Shown: positions 46,197 through 54,430 of the stretch, piece by piece
Position numbering within the stretch: position 1 is the stretch's first letter
Layout of the letters: each line of letters starts with the position of its first letter
Assembly: GCA_963697285.1 (NCBI GenBank)
Contig: CAVONI010000011.1
Coordinates: forward strand, 1,686,043 to 1,750,042
Length of the DNA: 64,000 nucleotides
Direction: 5' to 3'
DNA from: JAEUQQ01 sp963697285
GTDB lineage: Bacteria; Acidobacteriota; Vicinamibacteria; Vicinamibacterales; JAFNAJ01
The notes under the pieces: model-generated
What the model was told of the DNA's origin: nothing
The model's input: the letters and a program-made list of their open reading frames with translations, nothing else
Database searches by the model: none
Position numbers and translations under genes: made by a program

Positions 46197-46721
46197 ATGG
46201 CGCACCTCTGGGTCGAAGGCATGGGCACGTGGTCGATCGTACCGCTCGCGAGCGGCGGGGCCGCACTCGTCGGCGGCGACTGGACTCCGCGCGGCGCGGA
46301 TCACGAACTGGCCGCGGCGGGCATCGCGATCACGCGCGCACAAGGCGATGGCCGCGTGCAGTGGGTGCTCGTCGCGTTGTCGCACGCGCGGCGGCACGTC
46401 CGTGTCAACGGTGAGCCCCTGCGGCTCGACGTTCGCGTCCTCATCGACCGCGACGAGGTCGCCGTTGGCGGCGCGACGTGCTTCTTCTCGACCGACACCC
46501 TGCCCGTCGTCACCCCATTCGACGGCGTCGAGCCGGTGATGTGCCCGCGCTGCAAGACGGCGATCCACCCGCAGGAGCACAGCGTGCAATGTCCAGGATG
46601 CCGCACGCACTACCACCAGCACGACGCGCTGCCCTGCTGGCTGTACGCGCCCGCGTGCGCCCTCTGTGGCCGCGCGACGCCGTTGGACCAGCCCTATCCC
46701 TGGACGCCCGCGGAGTTGTGA
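46197..46721 (+). CDS. FHA-like plus RING-type zinc protein, candidate E3 or adaptor
   Basis: A 174-residue first gene of the ubiquitin/Pup operon. Residues 1-105 form a beta-sandwich-like pattern of the FHA type ('RRHVRVNGEPLRLDVRVLID' and 'RDEVAVGGATCFF'). Residues 113-165 hold a cross-brace-like zinc motif: Cys-x2-Cys (CPRC), Cys-x2-Cys (QCPGC) with His residues ('THYHQHD'), then Cys and Cys-x2-Cys (PCWLYAPACALC), which resembles prokaryotic RING/treble-clef domains. Such domains recruit E2 to substrates. It ends four bases before the E1-like gene. E3 function is inferred from the zinc domain and context; a simple adaptor is the alternative. Confidence 0.75.
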   Translation: MAHLWVEGMGTWSIVPLASGGAALVGGDWTPRGADHELAAAGIAITRAQGDGRVQWVLVALSHARRHVRVNGEPLRLDVRVLIDRDEVAVGGATCFFSTDTLPVVTPFDGVEPVMCPRCKTAIHPQEHSVQCPGCRTHYHQHDALPCWLYAPACALCGRATPLDQPYPWTPAEL

Positions 46722-46725
46722 CCCC

Positions 46726-47919
46726 ATGCCGTCTCGCCCCCGCACACCAGCGACACCGACACCGCTGGCGCACGCATGCGTCGTCGGCCTCGGCAACATC
46801 GGCAGCCAGTTGGTCGCGCTGCTGGCCCGCTCCGGTTCCTTCGGATCGCTGACGCTCGTCGATCCCGACGTCTACGACGAGGGGAATCGGTGGACCCAGA
46901 ACATCCGCCCCGCGCACGTGGGGATGGAGAAGGCCGAGGCGCAGGCCATCATCGCGCACACCATCAATCCCGGCATGCGCGTGACGCCGATCTGTGCCGC
47001 CGTCGAAGACGTGCCGCTGGGCCAGCTGCGCGCCGACGTGATCTTCTCGGCGCCCGACACACGGCGTGCGCGCCAGCACGTGAACCGCATCGCGTGGCGG
47101 CTCGGCGTCGGGGCCTGGATCGACGCCGGCATCGATCCGTCGGCGCACTTCGTCAGGGTGAGCCTCTACGCGCCGCGCGAAAGCGAGCCGTGTCTCGAAT
47201 GCGCCTGGGGGCCGGATGACTACGCCGTCGCCGGCGACCATTTCCCGTGTGCCGAGGCCGTGACCGAGGCCGCGCCGCGCACGAATGGCCCACCGGCGCT
47301 CGGGGCGCTCGCGGCGGCGCGCGCGGTGCTGCTGTGCGATCAGCACCTCACCGAGGGCCCGGGGCATGCCGGGATGCAGCTCACGCTGGCGGTTCGTGAA
47401 CATCGCCTGGCTGTCACACGCTTTCGTCGGAACCCGGCGTGCCGTTTCGATCACGGCGCGCTGCCCGCAGGCCCGCCGGGCACGGTACCACTCACGATGA
47501 CACTCGGCGAGTTCGACACGTGGATCGCCGCGACGGAGCAGGGTGGTCCGTGGCACCTCTCGGTGGACGGGTGCAGCTTCGGCACGCGTGTCTTCTGCGC
47601 GGGATGTGGCCGGACGCGTGACGGGCTGCGCCTGGTGCGCCCCTCCTCGGGTGTCGCGCTCCGATGCGACTGCGGCGCGCGGCTTGGCGCTGCCCCGCTC
47701 GACACGGTGTCGCGGATCGGACGTGCGGACTTGACCCGTCAGCCACTGGCCCTGTCGCTGGGGGATCTCGGGCTGCAGGCAGCCGACATCATCACCATCG
47801 CTTCCGGCGATGCCGTGCGATCCGTCGAGATCGCCGACGCGGGCCCGGGTGATCTCGCCGGCGGCCACGCGGCCGCGTCATGTGATCACGCGAGACGACT
47901 CACGGGTGGTCTACGGTGA
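46726..47919 (+). CDS. E1-like ThiF-family adenylating enzyme
   Basis: A 397-residue protein starting four bases after the RING-like gene. The ThiF fold opens with 'ACVVGLGNIGSQLVALLARS' (Gly-x-Gly-x2-Gly at 21-26) and 'LTLVDPDVYDEGNRWTQNI' (Asp46, Asp48 and Arg55 of the ATP site), and 'IFSAPDTRRARQHVNRIAW' follows. Cys156 and Cys159 ('EPCLECAW') are candidates for the catalytic Cys or zinc ligands; two later Cys pairs ('FCAGCG' and 'LRCDCGA') suggest a zinc ribbon. Such enzymes adenylate the C-terminus of a ubiquitin-like protein and pass it to an E2. Length is short for E1 enzymes but normal for bacterial ones. Confidence 0.88.
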   Translation: MPSRPRTPATPTPLAHACVVGLGNIGSQLVALLARSGSFGSLTLVDPDVYDEGNRWTQNIRPAHVGMEKAEAQAIIAHTINPGMRVTPICAAVEDVPLGQLRADVIFSAPDTRRARQHVNRIAWRLGVGAWIDAGIDPSAHFVRVSLYAPRESEPCLECAWGPDDYAVAGDHFPCAEAVTEAAPRTNGPPALGALAAARAVLLCDQHLTEGPGHAGMQLTLAVREHRLAVTRFRRNPACRFDHGALPAGPPGTVPLTMTLGEFDTWIAATEQGGPWHLSVDGCSFGTRVFCAGCGRTRDGLRLVRPSSGVALRCDCGARLGAAPLDTVSRIGRADLTRQPLALSLGDLGLQAADIITIASGDAVRSVEIADAGPGDLAGGHAAASCDHARRLTGGLR

Positions 47920-47939
47920 CATCCAGGGTGAGGCAACCG

Positions 47940-48443
47940 ATGCGCGACGAGATCTTCGAGAGCTTCCTGACGCGCCAGTTCGACGAGGCACTGCGCCTCT
48001 CGGCCGCGAGCGACATCGTGGCGGTCGTCCCGATCGATCCGCAGCGCTACGTGCTGCACTTCCGCGCCCGGGGCCTCGTGCTCGATGCCGCCGGCATTCC
48101 GCAACTGCACGGCGAGTTCGGCGTCGGCATCTGCTTCCCTGCCGACTACGTGCGGGTCGCCCAGCATCCGAGCCGCGTCATCCAGTGGCTGGGCCCCGAC
48201 ACCGTGTTCCACCCGAACATCCGGCCGCCGTTCGTGTGCCTCGGATCCATTGCGCCCGGCGAGGGGCTCGTCGACCTGGCCTATCGCCTGTTCGAAGTGA
48301 TCTCGTTCCACCGGGTGTCGCCGCACGATCCGCTCAACGCCGCCGCGGCGCAGTGGGTGCGCAATCACCAGGATCAGCTGCCGCTCGACCGGCGCCCACT
48401 TGTCCGTCCGGCGCCGCGGCCATCGGCCGTGGAGGGTGCGTGA
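47940..48443 (+). CDS. E2-like ubiquitin-conjugating enzyme
   Basis: A 167-residue protein; GGGTGAGG precedes the ATG at 47940. The UBC fold shows 'RYVLHFRARGLVLDAAG' and 'HGEFGVGICFPADYV', then 'TVFHPNIRPPFVCLGSIAPG', in which His91-Pro-Asn93 is followed after six residues by Cys100. In eukaryotic E2s the HPN triad lies ten residues before the catalytic Cys, so the spacing here is close but shorter. The C-terminal helices follow ('LVDLAYRLFEVISFHRVSPH'). It would take the Ubl from the E1-like enzyme as a thioester. Its stop overlaps the next start by one base. Confidence 0.85.
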   Translation: MRDEIFESFLTRQFDEALRLSAASDIVAVVPIDPQRYVLHFRARGLVLDAAGIPQLHGEFGVGICFPADYVRVAQHPSRVIQWLGPDTVFHPNIRPPFVCLGSIAPGEGLVDLAYRLFEVISFHRVSPHDPLNAAAAQWVRNHQDQLPLDRRPLVRPAPRPSAVEGA

Positions 48444-49399
48444 TGTCGACGACACGCCCCGCGACCTCGAACGGCGAAGACTTCGCTGCGCTGGCGTTGG
48501 CGCTCGCGTCGGCCGCGCTGGGCAGCCCGGCGGCGTACGCGCGGCGCTGGCTGCTGATGCTCGATGGCGCGACGGCCGTGTCGGTGTCGGCCGAAGACGG
48601 GTGGATGCGGTGGGCGGCCACCTCCGACCCACCGCTGTGCACGACGCTCCTCGACCGGCAGGCGGCACTGCCCCTCACGCTGAAGTACTCGATGCCGCCT
48701 GGCGCGCCGTCGCCGGTGCTCCACTGCGAGTGGCCGATTGCCGAGGACGTGGACGTTGTCAGGCGCGTCGATGAACTGCGACGAGCGTTCGAGATGGCGC
48801 AGGCGTGCGTGCACGGCGACCCGCCCGCCGCCATGCAGGCAGCCGAGCCCGAGCCGACCCCCACGCCCGACCTGCTCGTCGCGCTCTGCGCCGAGGGCGG
48901 TTGGGCAGCATCAACACATTCCGAGGGCGTCCGTGTCGCGCTCCGCGGCGCCCGGGGAGCGTTCGACGCCACCATCGAGTCGAGTGCGTCACGCGGCGTG
49001 CGCCTCGTGGTCGACCTGCTTCGCGACGCCGGTATTGCGCACGACCACCTGTCGCCTGCTGCGGTCGCCGCAACCGTTCGCCTGCTCGTCGACGTGTCGG
49101 GATGCGTGCGGTTCGTCCGTCCCTTCATGCTCCGTGTGCCTGAAAGCGCGCTCGCCATCGGCTTCGAAGCGAATCTCGGCGCGACGCCGGCGGCCAGCGA
49201 ACTGGGGCATGCACTCGGCGCCCTCGCCGCGGCGTGCGCCCTGTGCGGGCCGGAGGTCGTCGCGCTGTGCTCCACCGATCTCGCGGCGCGCATCGAGTCA
49301 TTGATCGCGCCGGCACCCGACTGCGACATCACTCCCGGAGCGATTGATGAATCCTGGCGTGGCCACGACAACACTCCGGGAGTGATGTACGCCACGTGA
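48443..49399 (+). CDS. Unrecognised 318-residue protein of the ubiquitin-like operon
   Basis: The ATG overlaps the stop of the E2-like gene (TGATG), so it is coupled to it. It looks like two domains: residues 1-125 ('FAALALALASAALGSPAAYA', 'MLDGATAVSVSAEDGWMRW') and 145-290 ('SRGVRLVVDLLRDAGIAHDH', 'LVDVSGCVRFVRPFMLRVP'), separated by a Pro/Glu-rich linker. No enzyme motif or membrane segment is seen. Strict coupling suggests a subunit or regulator of the E1-E2 step. I do not recognise the family. Confidence 0.75.
   Translation: MSTTRPATSNGEDFAALALALASAALGSPAAYARRWLLMLDGATAVSVSAEDGWMRWAATSDPPLCTTLLDRQAALPLTLKYSMPPGAPSPVLHCEWPIAEDVDVVRRVDELRRAFEMAQACVHGDPPAAMQAAEPEPTPTPDLLVALCAEGGWAASTHSEGVRVALRGARGAFDATIESSASRGVRLVVDLLRDAGIAHDHLSPAAVAATVRLLVDVSGCVRFVRPFMLRVPESALAIGFEANLGATPAASELGHALGALAAACALCGPEVVALCSTDLAARIESLIAPAPDCDITPGAIDESWRGHDNTPGVMYAT
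49328..49386. repeat. 13-bp perfect inverted repeat at the end of the unknown gene
   Basis: ATCACTCCCGGAG (49328-49340) is the exact reverse complement of CTCCGGGAGTGAT (49374-49386), with 33 bases between. It lies inside the last codons of the 48443-49399 gene, about 105 bases before the Ubl gene. It may form an RNA hairpin that tunes or attenuates transcription between the E1/E2 and Ubl parts, or be an operator. Confidence 0.65.
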
Positions 49400-49490
49400 G
49401 CGTGGTGATCTGCGCTGAGTTGCTGTTCGCGCGAAGCGGCCCTCGAGGGTCCTTCGCAACACCGTGCCCGTCTCGCACAGGAGGTTCCAC

Positions 49491-49778
49491 ATGCCTGCCA
49501 CTGCTTCGACCCTGTCGCTTCGCATCACCGATTTCACTGGCCAGCGGCACGCGCGCGTGTCGTCGGTCGCCCCGCAGTCGACGATCGGCGAACTCGTCCG
49601 GTCGCTGCTGTCGAAGCTCGGACTCCCCGAGTCGAACGTCGAAGGCAAGCCGCTGGCGTACCAGGCCCGCCTGCAGCGCGAGGGGCGGCACGTGCACGCG
49701 AGCGAGCTGGTGGGCCAGGCGCTCGAGGACAACGACGAGATCTCGCTGACGCCGTCGATCGACGCCGGCGGCATCTGA
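49491..49778 (+). CDS. Ubiquitin-like (beta-grasp) modifier ending in Gly-Gly-Ile
   Basis: A 95-residue protein with AGGAGG seven bases before the ATG. The sequence follows a beta-grasp: 'LSLRITDFTGQRHARVSSV' (first hairpin), 'QSTIGELVRSLLSKLGLPES' (helix), 'LAYQARLQREGRHV' and 'LVGQALEDNDEISLTPSID', then Ala-Gly-Gly-Ile. Gly93-Gly94 is followed by one residue, so processing by the JAMM protease encoded next would expose the di-glycine for E1. Similar YukD/ThiS-like Ubls are known from bacterial ubiquitin-like operons. Confidence 0.88.
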   Translation: MPATASTLSLRITDFTGQRHARVSSVAPQSTIGELVRSLLSKLGLPESNVEGKPLAYQARLQREGRHVHASELVGQALEDNDEISLTPSIDAGGI

Positions 49779-49814
49779 TCCGTCACCAACCACACCCTGG
49801 CGAGGGCACCCGTC

Positions 49815-50891
49815 GTGCAGACCACCGGCTACGTGTACGCCATCGAATTGCTGCACGGCGACCAGGCGTTGCCCGCCGTGCGGGTGACGCCTGACTTCGC
49901 ACCGGCAGTGGAGGCCGCGCGCTTCGCGGCCTTCCGTGCCGGTACTCCATCAGAGGTGGCATTCGTCGCCGCGACCGCGGTGGTTCCGCGATGGGACGAT
50001 ACGCTGGGCGAACCGTACCTCGCCGGCCTCACGGCGTCTGCGCGGGCACACGGATGCACGTCGGCCGTCGACGTGCCGCTCCGCTACTTCGGCGACGCAG
50101 CCCGCGCCGCCACCGCGTCGCTCGTGCAGCAAGGGGCACTCGACGCGGGCGACACGCTCACGTTCCGCGTCACCGCCTATCGCGGCGATCGCGGCGCCTC
50201 TTCGCCCGGCGAGCCGGGGCACGCACGCGAGGCTGGGGTATCGGAACCCGCGACGCTCGAGGTCCAGGAGCTCGCTGTCTCGCTCGACGTGCGAGATGGC
50301 ACGCTCCGCGATCGCCTGGGCGCGGCGCAGCCACAGGGCACGCAGCACCCGGACGACGTGCACGTGTTCATGCCGGCGTCGATCGTCGAGGATGCCATGG
50401 CACTCGCGAGCACCGCCGAAGACACCGAGGCGGGCGCCTTCCTGGTCGGTCATGTGCGCCGCGATACAGACGCGGGTGACGTCTTCGTGGACGTGACCGA
50501 CCTGCTGCCGGCCCGCCACACGCAGGCGACGGTCTCGACGCTGACCTTCACGCCTGACACGTGGTGGGACGCCCGCGCGGCGTTGACGTTGCGCAGCCGG
50601 GGCGAGTCGTTCCTCGGCTGGGTGCACACGCACCCGGTGTCGGCGATGTGCCGGCGCCAGGGCTGCTCGCCCGACGCCCAGCGGCAGTGCCCGATGGCGA
50701 GGGACTTCTTCAGCGAGCACGACCGCCTGCTGCACCGGACGATGTTCCCCCGGGCGCACACGGTGGCCCTCGTGGTGAACGACTGGGACTTCGCGCCCAT
50801 CAGCGTGTCGCTGTTCGGCTACCGGCATGGGCTCATCGAGCCGCGCGGTTTTCACGTCATCGGGGCCGGCGCTGCGCCACACGGCGCGTGA
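49815..50891 (+). CDS. JAMM/MPN+ metalloprotease (deubiquitinase-like) with N-terminal extension
   Basis: A 358-residue protein, GTG start with GAGGG upstream. Residues 1-170 are an unrecognised beta-rich domain. The JAMM site is Glu205 ('DTEAGAFLVGHV'), His271-Thr-His273 ('GWVHTHPVSAM') and Ser300-x2-Asp303 ('FFSEHDRLL'). The spacing between the His pair and the Ser is 26 residues rather than the usual 7, with three Cys (279, 284, 292) in the insert, which may bind a metal or make a lid. It would trim the Ubl tail or cut isopeptide bonds, as Rpn11 does. Confidence 0.9.
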   Translation: MQTTGYVYAIELLHGDQALPAVRVTPDFAPAVEAARFAAFRAGTPSEVAFVAATAVVPRWDDTLGEPYLAGLTASARAHGCTSAVDVPLRYFGDAARAATASLVQQGALDAGDTLTFRVTAYRGDRGASSPGEPGHAREAGVSEPATLEVQELAVSLDVRDGTLRDRLGAAQPQGTQHPDDVHVFMPASIVEDAMALASTAEDTEAGAFLVGHVRRDTDAGDVFVDVTDLLPARHTQATVSTLTFTPDTWWDARAALTLRSRGESFLGWVHTHPVSAMCRRQGCSPDAQRQCPMARDFFSEHDRLLHRTMFPRAHTVALVVNDWDFAPISVSLFGYRHGLIEPRGFHVIGAGAAPHGA

Positions 50892-50937
50892 CGCCCGTGC
50901 GCCCAGGTCCACGGCCATGACGGGATGGAGGTCATTG

Positions 50938-52630
50938 ATGCGGAGGATGTTCAGGACGCCCGCCGACGGCATCGCGGCGGCGGTCGACGCCGTGTTCGAG
51001 CAACCGGGCATGTCGATCGACGAGAAGATCGCGCTCATCGAGACCGTGAGGAAGGAGACGCCGGATTCTGGCTCCCACGCTCGACCGGCTGCTCGTCGCC
51101 GAGTGCACGCGGTACTCGGCCGCACTCAAGGACCTGCAGGCCGCGCAGGCGGGATTGCGCGACGTGGTCGAGCGACTGAGCACGGTGCCGTGGTATCCGG
51201 CGGTCTACCTCGGCGCGGCCGAGACCGGGCACGGCCACGGCGCGCAGGTGCTCGCCGATGGTGGTCGCCGCATCGTCTCGCTGGCGGCCGGGCTCGAGGT
51301 CGCCGGCCTCGCGGTCGGCGACGAGGTCTTCCTCGGGCCGGAACGCAATGTGATCGTCGCGCGCTCGTCGGCGCCTGCGCACGTGACCGGCGACACAGCG
51401 TCGTTCGTGCGCTACCTGCCCGACGGGCGCCTGGTCGTGCGCATCCACGATCAGGACATCATCGCCCGTCCGGCCGCGTGCCTTGGCGACTCGTTGCGTC
51501 CCGGCGCGCTGCTGCGATGGGACCGCACGAGCGGGCTCGCCTACGAGCACCTGGACGCAAGCCAGTCGATCCACGACCTGCTCGAGGGAACTCCTGCAGA
51601 GAACTTCGCGCAGGTTGGAGGTCTCCAGGCCGAGATCGCGCGTCTCACCGAGGCCATGCACCTGCGCCTCGATCATCCCTCCATGGCCGTCAAATACGGC
51701 CTGAGGGCGCCCACCGCAGGACTGCTCGTCGGCCCGCCCGGCGTCGGGAAGACGCTCTTGGCGCGCGCGTTTGCGAACTGGCTGAGCACGCGGACGTCCG
51801 AAGGGCGATCACGGTTCCTCGAGGTCAAACCCGGTCAGGTCCTGAGTCACTGGTTCGGACAGTCTGAGACGCGTGTGCGCGACACGTTCGCGATCGCGAA
51901 GCGTGCCGCCGCAAGCGAACCATGCGTTCCCATCGTGCTCTTCTTCGACGAGATCGACGCGCTCGGCGCGGCGCGAGGCGATCGCGGCCAGCGGTACAAC
52001 GACCAGGTCCTCGCGACGTTCCTGGCGGAGTTGAGCGCCATCGAACCCGAGTCGGGCGTCTTCGTCCTGGCCGCAACCAATCGCCTCGACGCGCTCGACC
52101 CGGCGTTGACGCGGCCCGGGGGCCGGCTCGGCGACCTCGTGATCAAGGTGCCGCGCCCCAATCGCAAGGCAGGCCGTGACGTCCTCGCCAGGTACCTGCA
52201 CGGCGACCTGCAGTTCGACGTCACCGCGACGGGCGGTGACAATGAAGCGGCCCGCCAGTTGGTGATCGACGCCACCGTCTCGGCCATCTACGCGCCAAAC
52301 GGCACCGGCGCGCTCGCGCACGTCACGCTGCGCGACGGTTCACGTCGCACCATCGGCACCGCCGATCTCGTGTCGGGGGCCGTCCTGGCGTCGGTTGCCC
52401 GGACGGCGTGCGCACGCGCGTGCCGCCGCGAACTGCAGACGGGGCTCTCGGGCATTCGTCCCGACGATGTCGTCGCGTCGGCCGACGAGCAGTTCGCCGA
52501 GTTGAGCGCCGGCCTCTCGCCGGCAAACGTGCGGAGCTACGTCGAGTCGCTGCCCCAGGATCTCGATCCCGTTCGCGTGGAGCCCGTGAAGCGCCGCGTG
52601 AACACCTCTGCCTACCTCATGACCGCGTGA
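50938..52630 (+). CDS. ARC/Mpa-like proteasomal AAA+ ATPase, one frameshift
   Basis: Two frames make one protein. The ATG at 50938 has GGAGG six bases upstream and leads into 'DGIAAAVDAVFEQPGMSIDE' and 'KIALIETVRKE'. The frame then shifts by one base at about 51055-51070 to 'ILAPTLDRLLVAECTRYSAA', a coiled coil, and OB-like domains ('VGDEVFLGPERNVIVARSS'). The AAA module has Walker A 'VGPPGVGKTLLA' (51731-51754), Walker B 'IVLFFDEIDALG' (51932-51958) and 'AATNRLDALDPALTRPG'. The order matches Mpa/ARC, which unfolds pupylated proteins for the proteasome. The end ('NTSAYLMTA') lacks the usual Tyr-Leu C-terminus. Confidence 0.85.
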
Positions 52631-52637
52631 GCTGACG

Positions 52638-54273
52638 ATGCAGGTACCCAAGGTCATTGGTGCGGACGTGGAGCTTGGCAACTTCCTGCTGGGCGTGGAG
52701 AGCTTCGCCGGAACGGGAGAGATCGCCGCGCGGGCGCTCCTCAGCGAGTTCGACGGCGTACCAGACCGGGCATCCGCGCGCGGCGCGCATCCCCGGTTCG
52801 CAGTCGCCGCGCCGATGGCGCTCGCAGACGCGAGCCCCTCGGCCACGCAGCACGGTCAGCCGTTGAATCCGTGTGACTGGGGGCGCACATACCTTCCGGG
52901 CTCGTCGGGGTGCGCCTACATCGACGCGAACCACCTCGAGATCGCCCTGCCCGAATGCCTCGACGCCTGGAGCCACGTCGCGCACTTCCATGCGATGTTG
53001 CGACTCGTCCAGGGCGCGCAGCGTGCGGCGCAGGCCAAGCTGCCCGCCGGCGTCACGCTCGAGGTGCTGGCGAACACGAGCGACGGACTCGGCCAGTCGT
53101 ACGGGGCGCATCTCGACATGCTCGTGGCGCGCGAGACGCTCGACGACGTGCTCGATCGCAAGCCGCACTACCTCGGGTGGCTCGCCAGCTTCCAGGTGTC
53201 GGCCATCGTGGTGTCGGGCCAGGGCAAGGTCGGCGCAGAGCACGGCCGCCCGCACGTCGACTTCCAGTTGTCGCAGCGGGCCGACTTCTTCGACCAGCTG
53301 TCGTCGGTCGACACCATGACCAGGCGGGGGCTCGTCAACCGCCGGAGAGAGCCACTCTGCGGCGCGCGGTCGGATCTGGCGCGGCTGCACGTCATCTTCT
53401 TCGACGACATGCTCGCGCACGTCGCGCGGCTCGTGACGGCCGGCAGCCTGCAGATCACGCTGTCGATGCTCGAGGCCGGCTGTCGTGAACCCCAGCCTGG
53501 TGCTCGAGAGCCCGCTCGACGCCCTTCATGCATGGACTCGCGATCCGTCGTTGCGCGCCACGGCGCCGCTCGTCGGCGGACGACGCGTGACGATCGTCGA
53601 ACTGCAACGTCTGTTCTTCGAGGACGCCAGCCGGTTCGTGGCGCGGCGACGCTGCGAGGGGTTCGTCGCGCGGGCTGCGGAGATCATCGCGCACTGGGAC
53701 GCGGTGCTCGGCGCACTGGAACGTCGCGACCGCGATGCGCTCGCCACGAAGCTCGACTGGGCGCTGAAGATGACGCTGCTCGAGGGTGCCCTGGGCCGTC
53801 ATCGCCGGCTCAGCTGGCAGTCGCCGGAGATCAAGGCCCTCGACCATCGCTACGCGAGCCTCGGCACCGGCGGGTTGTTCCTCGCGCGCGACAGCGCCGG
53901 TGGCATCGAGCGCGTCGTCAGCGCGGCGGAGATCGAGCACGCGATGACCGAACCGCCAGACGACACGCGTGCCTGGTCGCGCGCCATGCTGCTGCGTCGC
54001 TGGGGACACGTGGTGGCCGACATCGACTGGGATCGCGTCGACTTCGAGGTCGACGAACGCTGGTCACGGCGGCGCTACACCGTCAGCCTCGACGACCCGG
54101 CGGCATTCACCAGACAGCAGTGCGCCCGCCTGTTCGAGGACGACGCGTGCCTCGAGGGTGTCGTGCAGGGCCTGGACACTTTACGCCGGTCGGAGTGGCC
54201 GGCCGAACGGAGGAACGCACCATGGAATCGAGACAGCAGCGCCGCCCGATTGACCCACCGGTACCTCTCGTAG
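52638..54273 (+). CDS. dop: Dop-like depupylase/Pup deamidase family enzyme, one frameshift
   Basis: Begins seven bases after the ATPase. The first frame (52638 to about 53482) has 'PKVIGADVELGNFLLGVES' (the Gly-x-Glu-x-Glu-Tyr ATP site, here Gly-Ala-Asp-Val-Glu-Leu), a long insert before 'SGCAYIDANHLEIALPE' (catalytic Asp), then 'DFQLSQRADFFDQLSSVDT' and 'LARLHVIFFDDM'. The second frame (from about 53485) gives 'NPSLVLESPLDALHAWTRDP' and the C-terminal 'IKALDHRYASLGTGGLF'. The seam is near 53478-53485. The longer insert and N-terminal sequence resemble Dop more than PafA. The changed ATP-site residues (Glu to Asp, Tyr to Leu) may reduce activity. The first frame stays open to 54422 and would hide the Pup gene. 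Confidence 0.8.
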
Positions 54274-54422
54274 GCGGAGGCGGCGACCACGACGACACGC
54301 GGCTGGATCGGCTGCGTAGTGCCGAGCGGCTCCTCGCCGCGGCCGACGAGGCGATCGATCGGGCACTCTCGAGCGACTCCGAGCAGTTCCTGCGGGCCGC
54401 ACGGCAGACCGGCGGCCAGTAG
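54222..54422 (+). CDS. pup: Pup/UBact-like protein modifier ending Gly-Gly-Gln
   Basis: A 66-residue protein with GGAGG at eight bases before the ATG. It is polar and probably disordered, with a predicted amphipathic helix ('RLDRLRSAERLLAAADEAID') in the middle, and it ends in Gly-Gly-Gln. This matches Pup/UBact proteins: the C-terminal Gln is deamidated to Glu by Dop, after which PafA links the Glu side chain to lysines. It is in the same reading frame as the first half of the Dop-like gene and overlaps the end of its second half by 52 bases, so automatic annotation would miss it. The ligase gene follows eight bases later. Confidence 0.87.
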   Translation: MESRQQRRPIDPPVPLVGGGGDHDDTRLDRLRSAERLLAAADEAIDRALSSDSEQFLRAARQTGGQ

Positions 54423-54430
54423 GACCCCTT

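Noticed and set aside
47810..48442. Upstream half of the 47810-49399 frame
   Set aside because: It overlaps the E1 end and the whole E2-like gene in another frame and is Arg/Pro-rich; the coding part begins at 48443.
50938..52630. FtsH or ClpX-type ATPase
   Set aside because: No membrane segment, zinc-protease motif or ClpX zinc finger; the coiled coil and OB-like domains before the AAA module fit ARC/Mpa.
52638..54422. Single 594-residue protein fusing Dop and Pup in one frame
   Set aside because: After about 53483 the frame is Arg-rich and unlike the family, while the neighbouring frame continues the Dop fold. Pup has its own ribosome site.
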